NCBI GenBank assembly: GCA_004352715.1
Contig: SCFE01000065.1
Coordinates: 565,707-629,706 of the forward strand
Reading direction: 5' to 3'
Length of the DNA: 64,000 nt
From: Hofstenia miamia
Lineage: Eukaryota > Xenacoelomorpha > Acoela
The position numbers were made by a program, and so were the translations under genes. Positions 1-12,300 of the stretch are shown piece by piece; position 1 is the first letter of the stretch; every line of letters starts with the position of its first letter. Below the pieces are notes generated by a model, which worked only from the letters and a program-made list of their open reading frames with translations, was not told the DNA's origin and made no database searches.

Positions 1-30
1 ATATATATATATACATATATATATATAATA
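1..30. repeat. (TA)n microsatellite at window edge
   Basis: Alternating TA with one interruption. It is the first of many (TA)n tracts in the window, several of which run into N gaps. Confidence 0.9.
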
Positions 31-197
31 GTTTGTATGTTAATTGATAATCAGATGCATTGTCATGTCTTGCGCGAAATTGAGTGTTTTAAGGGAAAAT
101 TGAAAGTATTAGATACATAAATTCAAAATATCGAATTCTTATATGTAAAGAGGGATGAACAGTATTGAAAGCGTGATAATCAGAGTGCATTTATTAA

Positions 198-743
198 TTG
201 TTTGTTTATCTTGGTTTATCTTGCAAGAAGAGTGCTGGCAGGTTTAGCCGACATAGTCACCTAAATGATTTTTTTAAACGCACAATAGGTACTGCCGGTT
301 ACAATTCTGTTTTAGAGCCACCAGGTTTATGTCGAAGCGATGGGAAACGACCAGACGGAATGACCTTAATACCCTGGTCTCGCGGACAATCTCTCGTGTG
401 GGACGTCACCGTTGTGGATTCACTGGCGCCTAGTCGCATTTGTCGGGACGTTAATCATATCAAAGAGGCCGAGGAACGCAAAGCTGCAAAGTATACCGAA
501 ATATCCAATAGCGGCTACTTGTTCCAACCTCTTGCTTTCGATACTCAAGGAAATTGCGGACCTTCGACGAAAAGTTTTTTGAAAGATCTAGGAGACAAAC
601 TTGTAAATATATCTGGCGATAAACGAGAAAAAGAATTTCTGTATCAATCAATAACATCGATAATTATTCAACATAATGCCGCTTGTGTACTAGGGACTTT
701 AGATAAACAAGAACGCATGGACGAAATCTTTACTTTGTTGTAA
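198..743 (+). pseudogene. Retroelement C-terminal fragment with PD-(D/E)XK-like pattern
   Basis: This uninterrupted 181-codon frame has no introns. It contains the run RPDG, then PW, then VWDVTVVD, then a Lys/Glu-rich helix ending in AAKY, followed by a Gly-rich stretch and a helix ending NAACVLGT. This order resembles the domain found after reverse transcriptase in many animal retroelements, where P-D, D-T and K residues form a nuclease-like signature. No reverse transcriptase motif is seen upstream, so this is a 5'-truncated relic. The start codon is only the first Met of the open frame and is not a demonstrated start. Family membership is inferred from pattern; a host gene is less likely. 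Confidence 0.5.
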
Positions 744-2390
744 TTTCTAAACAGCTTTATGTCGAAAGTGTTGTCATTGCGACTTTTTCAGGTTGTGCTA
801 ATCGACATTTGATCGGATAACATTCAGTGGTTTTCTGATGAGAAAAGAAGTATAGAAGACATATTTTGCTAAAAAGGGGTTGCATATGTCGGTAGTTATT
901 TTAGTAAATGATTGCCAATCACATTCGTTTCTAGCCTGAAGATGCTGTGATTTTAAATCAAGTTTAAGATCGTTTTAATGTTGGCATTGTGGAATTAACT
1001 GATGAATTGGAAGTTGCCTCATATATTCCTGTAGAAAACAAAGCTTCTTGATATTGGTTTTAAAACTCATTTGTTTATTATTTGATGTTTGTTATTAAAC
1101 GTTGATTAATAAATCTTTAATCAGTAAAAAAAAATCTACAATTAAAGAACACAAAAATCAATCGACCATCTCTGATCATTTAAAGATCTGTGAAATGAAA
1201 TTTACGTATAAAATTGATAATTTTCAACTGTATATAGAATTAAAGGAACGAAGCTTAAACAAAAAAGATGAATATAAATACAAACTAAATTTACCGAAAA
1301 TAATATAAAAAATGTAATTAGATAAATACTTTGTAAATCCTATAGTGGGAAACTTTTCAACAATGACAGCGGCATGCAGAAACATGTTAAATAAAATGAT
1401 GCGTTTCTTTTTTAAATTCATATATAAACTCAAGAATTTTGAATTTTTTCTTAGTTTTTTATTATTTATCGTATTATAGATTTTCAATTTTTTGACATCT
1501 CTTATGAAGGCATCCGTTAGATGGAACTGAGAGAAGTTTGGATAATAGGCAACTATCAAGAAGAATTAAAGAACATGAGACCAATACTAGTATATCTTAT
1601 CTAATTAAGTGAGGACTAAATTTTGAAACAAAAATTTTGTTTCAGACAAGATCAAGTAATTTACATGAGTTTTTTTGAAATCCTTACAACCAAGTTTGAA
1701 CACAAATGAAGAGTATTTAAAAATTATACTTGCCATTTTTTAAAATTTAGAGAATTATAATTGTAAAATCTAGTAAATTTAGAGGGAATAATTTGTAAAA
1801 GAACTGACGATTTTGTAAGTCGAAATATATCTGCATGTTCTTATTAAGTTTGTATAACAATAGTTAACATTTGAAATTTCAAATAATGGTAAAAATAATT
1901 TATACATATGATCTTTGGTGTTTAGACTTTTATGAAAATTCTCTGTGATTTAAATAATTTGACATGATATATCGATCATTTAACACTCCTGTTCCACTTA
2001 AGCAACGCATCCAAAATGGCTGTCGCCATGTTGAAACTTTCAATTTTGTTAAGTTTTAAGGTAGTGGCAACTTGAAAGCATAGAGTAGCAGTGCCCTGCT
2101 GCGATTGAAATCAGGGTAGTGGCAATCAATTGCTTCAGACAAATATATCTGACCATTGAAAAATATATTTTGCATGATGTACATGTAGCTTTGCTTAGAG
2201 ATTGCTGCATGTAGTTTTACAATACAATAAATTTAATGTGCAGAGTTGCATGTTAATCTTTTAGACAAAACTTAAAATAATGATTACTGTACATAATTTA
2301 TCAGCAATACTACACAGCAAAAACTGATGCAAACAGTTTCAAAGCTCAACGTATGCAGAAAATTTCTCAATGCTTTTGCTTGCTCTCTCT
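744..2390. other. Intergenic AT-rich DNA, nothing recognised
   Basis: Only short low-complexity ORFs are present, such as 1102-1308 on the plus strand, which is Lys/Ile-rich and matches nothing I know. No splice-linked coding or RNA structure is evident. Confidence 0.6.
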
Positions 2391-2402
2391 CTCTATATAT
2401 AT

Positions 2403-2444
<42 letters not shown>

Positions 2445-2777
2445 NNNNNNNNNNNNNNNNNNNNNNNNNNNNNNNNNNNNNNNNNNNNNNNNNNNNNNNN
2501 NNNNNNNNNNNNNNNNNNNNNNNNNNNNNNNNNNNNNNNNNNNNNNNNNNNNNNNNNNNNNNNNNNNNNNNNNNNNNNNNNNNNNNNNNNNNNNNNNNNN
2601 NNNNNNNNNNNNNNNNNNNNNNNNNNNNNNNNNNNNNNNNNNNNNNNNNNNNNNNNNNNNNNNNNNNNNNNNNNNNNNNNNNNNNNNNNNNNNNNNNNNN
2701 NNNNNNNNNNNNNNNNNNNNNNNNNNNNNNNNNNNNNNNNNNNNNNNNNNNNNNNNNNNNNNNNNNTATATATATAT
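2391..2777. repeat. (TA)n tract enclosing an N gap
   Basis: TA repeats flank 322 N bases (2445-2766). The apparent ORFs across it are artefacts of reading through N. Confidence 0.95.
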
Positions 2778-3160
2778 AAATTTAATTTTTAACTAAATTT
2801 TGGTTTCCATTACATTTGAAAAGCTTTTTTAAATTAGTAACTTAAAGTTTACACGGGCAAGAAATTTCAAAGACAGGTCAAGCACATATACTTAGGTCAG
2901 GTTAAAAATTGTGGAGCTAAATGAAGAAATACGTTTTTTCCTAAATATCGCAATTGCGGCGTGATAGGAAATGAGAAGATAAATAATTCTTGTATTTCGT
3001 TTTAAAACACTGATTATACAATTCTAGACACTAAAGCATAAATCAATGAATGCTGACTTAATAATGACTGCAAACATTAAATGAAATAGAAAATGATATA
3101 ACATACAATCAAACAGTAACTATTAAATCAACATTAATTTGTAAGCACATTAATTACAGT

Positions 3161-3304
3161 TCAATTCTTTCCAATGAGGGATAAAATAAAGAGAAATATG
3201 TAAACAACATCGATGTAAAGAAGGATCGATCCCAAAATATAGTCGTCAGCACTCAATTGATGTTTCTTTCCACCCATAATCAATTGTGTGTCCACCGCCA
3301 AAAA
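3161..3304 (-). CDS. Lfg: Lfg exon 9 (last segments and stop)
   Basis: The exon has 47 codons plus TGA and includes AVDTQLIMGG, ADDYILGSILLYIDVVYIF and ends SLIGKN. It lies 4.5 kb from exon 8. The acceptor is TTTTTAG. Confidence 0.93.
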   Translation of the reverse strand, partial: FLAVDTQLIMGGKKHQLSADDYILGSILLYIDVVYIFLFILSLIGKN

Positions 3305-6300
3305 CTAAAAACAAAGTGTGTATTATATCTGATTTAATCAAAATTCATTCAAGAAACATTAAAAGGCCGTTTTTAACATTTGTGAAGTATTTTCTCAAAG
3401 ATTATTAAAAAAATTGGAAATCGTGAATCTGGATACATCTATAATAAGTGATCATGCTTGAAAGTAATGTTGAACATTTCTACAAATGTGGATTACTGTG
3501 TCTGAAATATTCGAAAAGATTTGATAGTTGTTTTTGAAAATTCAGGTTATTTTTAAAACTTAAATTATTTATATACTTAATGTTTATGTAATTATACGGT
3601 TTAGGCCTATCGGTACAACAACTTCAATAGCTTCCTTAGATATGAATAGACCTCCTAAACCCACTAAGGCGTGCCGTCAAAGATTGCAACGCCAAAGAAG
3701 ACACCTTTTTATCCTGTGGATCTTATAAATTTCGGATATCTATATTAGTAGTTTTTAAGCTACAAGCAGTGAAAATATATTTTCAAATACCATTAAAATT
3801 TTTTTAGAGATTCCTGGGAGTTTAAGGTTAAGGGACTTGCTAAGAAAAAGATCAAGTCACAAAATCTATCATATTACAAAATGAACACCCCTCATAATTT
3901 GTTCACAAAACAATTCATTTTAACTCAAAAAGTAATGCAGAAAACTTGAGGTAGAGAAACAGCTCAAAATAACAAAGCAAAGCTTTGACCTGTGGAAAAC
4001 TTAATATCGACAATCTTTGTATAAAAATCAGAACTGTGAGTCACTATATTCTTGACAACACTCCATTTAATTCACTTCTTGAGAGCGAACTTAAATATCA
4101 ATTTCCAAGCGAATCTTGTCTCCAGAAGCATTACTTATTGACTACCTTTGAGACAAAAATCAGTAACATGAAGCGTCACTTAAATGGCAAAGATATTTGC
4201 TTTATTTGATGAAGCGTTTCTAAAAACGGTTTAATTCTATCAGTTATGGTCGGAGATGGTATCTCGCCAAAACTCCTCACCTGCTTGATTTGAAAGAAGT
4301 TACAAAATTAGACTTATATTGTTCATTAACAAATTATGCGTCTATTGGTGAATATATTGATACATTTATCTTGCATGTCCCTTTTAGCAATGCGCTGCAT
4401 ATTGTTTAAAAGCCGTAACTATATTGATAGATGCGTTCATAGGTTGCATTCACATCAGATGTATTGCACATATTAGTCATACTGGAAATACTAGGTTGTT
4501 CGGAAAGTTCATTCACATAAAAGTATATTTGAAGTAATGCAATATTAAAAAATGTCATATATCTCACAGTCAATATAAGCACCATTAATGTCAATTACTC
4601 GTTGACAATGTGCAAAAAGTTTGTCAACTTCACGCTAAAGCATGTTTGCATCCAGGGAACTCATGTCACAGCCGCTGATACCTCTTCAGAAGAATTAAAA
4701 ACATCTTTATTGAAATGTGATTTCATTGCACGAAACAAAAATCTGTCGCATTAAATGAGGTCTGAAGAGTGGTGAGACTGTGGTAGCATATTACTACCAG
4801 ATTTATTTAAATAGGTCTTTGTCACACTGAATCGATGGGATGGTGCATTGTCAATCTGCAGATGGATTTGAGAAAATTTAACTGGGTTAACACGTCGTTT
4901 CCTCCATAACTCTGCTGTTGATGTTGCACGACCAATGCGCGCGGCATCCTGCAGAGGATTACGTTTTTCATCGTCAAATTGCTTCATCCACTTATACACA
5001 GTGCGTAAAGCAGATGCCTTCTTAGGCCATACAAACTGATAGTTCATTATGAATGAGAAATGCAGTCGCCCCAAACTTATGACGTGTTAAAACGTTGAAA
5101 CACAGTTTGGGCAGAGTAACTTCATCTTTCAAACATTTTTGCGCCATACTATATTGGGGGTTAGAAGTTGAAAACTATGGAAATATTGTTGAATACCATA
5201 AAAGGTAATTACAACGACCAACTATTCAACTATTACACTTGAGAATGCAATTGTTACTCAAAATTACTTCTAGAAAGGTCTCCATTTCTTTGAGAATTAC
5301 TTCAGCTTATTGCATGAAATTGAAGAGTCAATAAAATCTGCGAAGCTTTGTATTTCCACTTAACCACAGTGGACGTCGATAGGCTTTTTTGAGAATCAAG
5401 AAACTTTTGATTGATTGGCCAAACATAACCACAGAAAACTTGGAGAAATGTCTTTGTTAAAAATTTACATATTTGATATTAAATATTTATTGAAAATATT
5501 TTTGACTTCGATAGTAAATNNNNNNNNNNNNNNNNNNNNNNNNNNNNNNNNNNNNNNNNNNNNNNNNNNNNNNNNNNNNNNNNNNNNNNNNNNNNNNNNN
5601 NNNNNNNNNNNNNNNNNNNNNNNNNNNNNNNNNNNNNNNNNNNNNNNNNNNNNNNNNNNNNNNNNNNNNNNNNNNNNNNNNNNNNNNNNNNNNNNNNNNN
5701 NNNNNNNNNNNNNNNNNNNNNNNNNNNNNNNNNNNNNNNNNNNNNNNNNNNNNNNNNNNNNNNNNNNNNNNNNNNNNNNNNNNNNNNNNNNNNNNNNNNN
5801 NNNNNNNNNNNNNNNNNNNNNNNNNNNNNNNNNNNNNNNNNNNNNNNNNNNNNNNNNNNNNNNNNNNNNNNNNNNNNNNNNNNNNNNNNNNNNNNNNNNN
5901 NNNNNNNNNNNNNNNNNNNNNNNNNNNNNNNNNNNNNNNNNNNNNNNNNNNNNNNNNNNNNNNNNNNNNNNNNNNNNNNNNNNNNNNNNNNNNNNNNNNN
6001 NNNNNNNNNNNNNNNNNNNNNNNNNNNNNNNNNNNNNNNNNNNNNNNNNNNNNNNNNNNNNNNNNNNNNNNNNNNNNNNNNNNNNNNNNNNNNNNNNNNN
6101 NNNNNNNNNNNNNNNNNNNNNNNNNNNNNNNNNNNNNNNNNNNNNNNNNNNNNNNNNNNNNNNNNNNNNNNNNNNNNNNNNNNNNNNNNNNNNNNNNNNN
6201 NNNNNNNNNNNNNNNNNNNNNNNNNNNNNNNNNNNNNNNNNNNNNNNNNNNNNNNNNNNNNNNNNNNNNNNNNNNNNNNNNNNNNNNNNNNNNNNNNNNN

Positions 6301-9300
6301 NNNNNNNNNNNNNNNNNNNNNNNNNNNNNNNNNNNNNNNNNNNNNNNNNNNNNNNNNNNNNNNNNNNNNNNNNNNNNNNNNNNNNNNNNNNNNNNNNNNN
6401 NNNNNNNNNNNNNNNNNNNNNNNNNNNNNNNNNNNNNNNNNNNNNNNNNNNNNNNNNNNNNNNNNNNNNNNNNNNNNNNNNNNNNNNNNNNNNNNNNNNN
6501 NNNNNNNNNNNNNNNNNNNTAGTTTCAGATGTCATTGGTTTTCCTCATTTTTGTTGCATTCAGAATGATTCAGTACTGGTTTTTAAAGCTTTCATTCTCA
6601 TAATAATTGATGAAGTCTCTGATTAGTAGTTGGTAGTCTCTCTTTGTCTCTGCATCCAAAAGCAAGTAGTGTTGGGATGCTGCTCCTGTTAGATATGCAA
6701 TTGTTACTCAAAATTACTTCTAGAAAGGTCTCCATTTCTTTGAGAATTACTTCAGCTTATTGCATGAAATTGAAGAGTCAATAAAATCTGCGAAGCTTTG
6801 TATTTCCACTTAACCACAGTGGACGTCGATAGGCTTTTTTGAGAATCAAGAAACTTTTGATTGATTGGCCAAACATAACCACAGAAAACTTGGAGAAATG
6901 TCTTTGTTAAAAATTTACATATTTGATATTAAATATTTATTGAAAATATTTTTGACTTCGATAGTAAATACATGTAAATATTGAATATTTTGACGCGCTA
7001 CAGTAAATAAATATAAGGTTCCTATTTATTATGCACCGATATCTAACATATTAAAATAGCCCATGATTCTCGGACAATATCCAGTCCAGCCTACTTACAA
7101 CTATGTGATACACATCTGCACATTGATATGATTAACAACTAATTTAAAATGTCTCGTAAATTGTCTATCAATATCTCCCAGGCAAATGAAACTCTTATGC
7201 CACTTGTTAATAATTTAAAGTTTATAAACTCCTGCAAGGAAGTTTTGTATTTAATAATCTGCAGTTTTCGTTGTGCACATACAGGAATAATTCATTTTGC
7301 TATCTCCAAGTCGAAACAGAAATGTAAATTTACAATACATTACATCTAAGTAGAAAATTAATCAATGATTGAACAAGCGGTTACATGAAAATTCAAAACT
7401 AGATTTTCAACTTATCATTTAATTTCAAAAATTAGTACCATTGAAAAATTAATTGTGTTATTATTAAATTTTACATTAAAATATTACAAATGAGTTTTAG
7501 AACGGTTGTAAAATTAAAAGAAAAAGGTTTCCATAACTCTTGAGCAACAAAACATTTTTATATAATAAAAGCACATCAAAAATTTGCCAAGTTATAAATA
7601 AGGTTTAAAATGAAAGGATCGTGATAAAAGAAAGCAGTTTTTCGACCAACCTTTATTAAAGTAGATAGAGAATGCTAAATTGGGTGCGTAGTACAAAATT
7701 ATCACTCCTTACTAAATTTTATTTGGTTTTAAAAACTCAATGCAATTTATTATTTCTTGAAAAGGTATTTAAGTAAATGTGTGCTCGGCATCTTATGGAA
7801 ACGTAAATAAATATAACTTACAATGGAAAACAGTACAGCGCCAAATCCAGCATATATTGTGTACAGAATCTAAACGAAATCATTAAATAGCAAACCATAA
7901 TAAAAGCTCAACATATTATTTAATAAACAGGTTGATTGATTTTTATAATATGAATACTTCAAAATTGATTCATTAAAACAAATTTTAAGGTTGTGTAAAT
8001 TCCCTCGAGAAATTGGATAAAATAGAACAGTATTCTAAATCTTCAAAGTCGAATTGTGTATATTTTAGCGGGTGGTAGTTACTGGATTCTTTATTTGAAC
8101 ACAATCTAATACAACAAGCAAACAACAGAAATGCGTGTTAACAATGACATTCAAAAATGATACTTGACTATATGTGAAAATTGCCAATATTCCAAAGAGG
8201 AACAATGCCATTGAAGCCACAAAGAGGACACCAATCCATTTTGTAAAATCGTACTTTGTCTGCATTGAAAACAATGTTACAGAAAATGTAACAATCGCGG
8301 TTATTCCGATAGCATATAATATTGATCTGACATCGAATTGCCTAAATTAAGTAAATATACTGCGTTGTTTGCAGATTGCAAAACAAAAAGACAAGGAATA
8401 TGTATAAAAAACAAAACTTACAAGGAAATGCAACCAACCATAAACGACATCGCAGCAGTCTAAATGATCATAAGCTGTATTGAAATATATCAATTATCTT
8501 ACAAAGATCAGTAGCATTATCAAATTCAGTGGATGCTTCCTTCGAGCAGATTCAATACACACCAAGATGAGGTATGTCACAAAGAAAATGCAGCTAAATA
8601 AATGCATGTTTTATTTATAAAGTAAAGCTTTGCAATATGACAAGCATCTGATGACTTAAGTTAGTTATACAAGTCCAATATTACTATAATTATAAATAAT
8701 TTCAAAGAAAATTCGATAAAAATATCTACGAAATATATATATGAAAAAACTCATATAAATAACGAATATAATGCAATACAGTAGGAGAATAACAATTTTG
8801 CAAATATTCACAATTTTTTTTTGACTATTTGGCGTTCATTATGGGATTATTATTGAATGTTAAATACTCTATGGTCGTAAAAATTGATAATTTTTATGAT
8901 CTATTAAATATTTAATACACGGTGGCTTATTTATATATTTTTGTTTCAAAAGTATTGAATACAAAATGGCTGGAATTAACAAGTCAGAAGTTGTTTTTAT
9001 TCGTACATTGTTTCTAAATGAATATTCTGCATTTGAGATCCACGAACTGTTAGTAAATGCCCTTGGTGATGACGTTCTTAGTTTACGGCGCATTCAAACA
9101 ATAGTAAGAGTTTTGTAATAGTGTCAAGAAGAACCATGTTCGTAGTCCTGGTTCAGGAAGACCGAAAACTTCAACATTTGATGCAAATGTTAGAGTGCGA
9201 CAACTGATCGAAAACGATTGTGGATTAAGTAGTAAAGATATTGGAAGAGAAATTGGCATTGCTTACAGAAGCGTTTAATAATACTTGTACACCATCTAGA

Positions 9301-12300
9301 AAAAAAATGTCTTCATTGATACTGGGGCCCACATTTATTGCTCATAAATTGCAACGTATTGAGGAAACTGGCCATGCTAAATCGAAGAATAGGGCATCGC
9401 TTAGTTGTAACTGATGAAAAATGGATCTAACACCGTGATTGTGTACCTACGTCTAAACATTTTTACGTTGATGATGTAGGTGATCGCCCTAAAGTTGTTA
9501 AAAGGTCCACAGTAGAAAAAAAGTAATAGTTATCATGGCTTCCAATTTCCATGGAAATGCATATTTCAAGTTAGTTTGTGAAGCAACCATGGATGCAGAC
9601 CGATACAAATTGTTTCTGGATAACATGCTCACACACTATGCTTATATTGAAACGTCTATACAGCCTGAAAATGTTTTGTTAATCCATGACAATGCACAAC
9701 CACACGGGCCAGACTGGTAACTGACTTTTTCGCCACAAAAAATATCATACGAGTGAAACAGCCTCCATAACAGACTTTAATCTTATAAACAGGTTTTTTT
9801 CAGAAACTTTGAAGTGAACGATGCTGTAACTGAATACGTCGGCACATTTACTCAGAATGCTTTCATGAGGAAGAAGGAAGAATTAATGGGCGACCTCAAA
9901 AAGATTATTGAACTCAATGATGACTATATTTTACTGCATAATTGTAGACATGTTAAGCTGTTATGCTGTTATAGTTGTTTATAATTTCTCTATGAAACAA
10001 ATTTAAAGATGAGTCCCATAATGAACGCCGTTATTTTTGGAAACCCTATAAATGAAATCACGTAAAATTTACTTTTGGCAAAAGCTACTGTGATTCAATT
10101 GACGTTAATATTTTAAAAATAGTGCGAACATTGCCTAAGTTCTCCTTATTTTAAAACAAGATCCCCACAGTGGGAAACAGCGTGCAGTAATATATGACAT
10201 CACATTTATCCTCTACGAAATCCATTAAAACACCTATAGAATTGTAAGAAATACGCAATAACATTTTGAATAATGAAAAACGTGTTTCTCTCCCTCTATA
10301 TTTCTAGTACCCTGCTGTACACATGTGCATCCTTTGAACAAACTGGAATCTTATAAACGTCATTTTGGTTCTGCTAATTCTTTAAAACTTTCTGCTCTCA
10401 CAGAAGATTCGCCTTTGTGATATTTTCCTTAGCGTCCATGACATTTCTCTCATGCTCAAAACTTGTAAGTTGTCATTACTATCTTGATGGCGTCCCCTTC
10501 TTTGTAATTCATTCCCAACTATTTCGATCAATTTAAAGAATATCTACTCCTACAATAGGTCCTCTTAGCTTTTCCACTTTGTTGAAAAACATCTTGGATC
10601 TCTATAATGTTACCCAATTGCATTTCTGTCTCATTTGTCAATAATCTCTGAGCGCCTTGGTTTTCCCAAAACTTCGTCATCTCTCTTCTCAGAATGCTAA
10701 CGTTTCTCTATCACAAACTTGCTCACTCTGATCGTAAACAGCTATCTTCACTCCGATCGTAATCGTATTTTTAAACATTTTGATCGCCTCCTTCGTTCTA
10801 TTCTTAAGTTACACTTAATCGGTTTTGATGCGGATTTCATCAAACTTTTCCAGTCATTCTGCCTAACCATGCCAAAATCAATTCATCTATCTGTTCTTAA
10901 CTCAGCCTGTTTACTGTATGTGGACGACACTGCGATCTTTGACTTAGCAGTTCTTTTGCCCCCAATATTTCATCTGATCTTGAGTGGTTGTCTAATTGAA
11001 CTTCTGTTATCTATCATGATATTAGCCCAACCTTTTCATTGTCGCGTCCACCGGATCTGCCTCTACCAGTGAACTTTTCTCCTCATCATAATCACTTTGG
11101 AGTTCAATTTGCTGGAGATTTGAGTTGGACTGTACTTGTGTCTTTTCGTAAGGTTCCCCTTAATATCTCGTCCATTCCTTGTGCCATACCTCTCTGTTGG
11201 TGACCACTGGGTGTCTTGGAAAAGTAGAGGAAACAAAGATGATCTGCTCAAATTCTAAACTTTCTCATTGACACTCTACTTTCATGCCTGTGATCTCCTC
11301 CTGTTTAATCTTTTACTGACTAGCAATCTGAACCTTGATCAATTTGATTTTATAACATTCTCGAATTACCACTTTACTCGGTTTGACGGTTTTGTCACGT
11401 TCTCTGTTCATCGTTCGAAGAAACATTGCACCTTTCACTCGTTTTTCAATCAATTATTGAGTTAACTGAACCATAGTGATAGTGAGTTAAATTTTAAAGC
11501 TGACACCATGAAATTTACTCCTGATGATAAATTTATAATTAAAAACCTTATGGAGATACAGTAAAAATTTACTATGCTGATATATGGAATCTACAAATGA
11601 TAATGTAAAAATGACAATGAATATCAAAAATTTACCAATAAATCTAAAACATCAATATTATAAAATTCCAAAATGTAAAATTAAATAAAATTTAATATAA
11701 GTTAATAAAAATCAACACTTACTAAGCGACGTAATATAGCAAGATATGTTCCACCAAAAATACCTTCAACGGTTTACTAAACATTGAAATCAAAATAAAC
11801 AATCAGTATTATAAAAATATGGGAAAACATTTTTTAAAAACATACATAAACATGAAGCTTGCGACAATCGCAAAAGTAAATAACAGTTGAATTGTCAGAA
11901 TTGAATAAACCTAAGCACGATTGATTAAGAGAAAAAATGTAAGCTTATACTTTTCTGACAAAACCTTGTCGAATGATTTTGTCATTGAAACCATGCCCAT
12001 ACATTCCACCAGATTCAGGGTCATTATTCCGTGAATATGTTTCATTGTCAACATTCCCAGAATTGCTTGGCGGAACAAAGCCATAAGTTGGCGGTGGCGG
12101 CTGACTGAAATGTTGCGATTGAAACCCTAAACCACGAGATCAGAATATCGGTAAAATATTAAAAAAGTAAAGGAATTGGCTAAAGGACGTCATTTGCTAA
12201 AAAAATATCATACAAACATAGAGTAGTCGAAGTAATTTAGGTTCACTTATTAAATAATTTATTGTTTTAAGACTATGTCCATAGTATTAAAATTCTATTT

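Noticed and set aside
1224-1559. 111-codon minus-strand ORF
   Set aside because: Low-complexity Lys/Ile/Asn/Phe composition expected of AT-rich DNA; no motif, splice link or homology recognised.
5415-6626. Long ORFs on both strands across 5520-6519
   Set aside because: They consist almost entirely of N and are translation artefacts of the gap. The same holds for 16964-18124 and 54753-55902.
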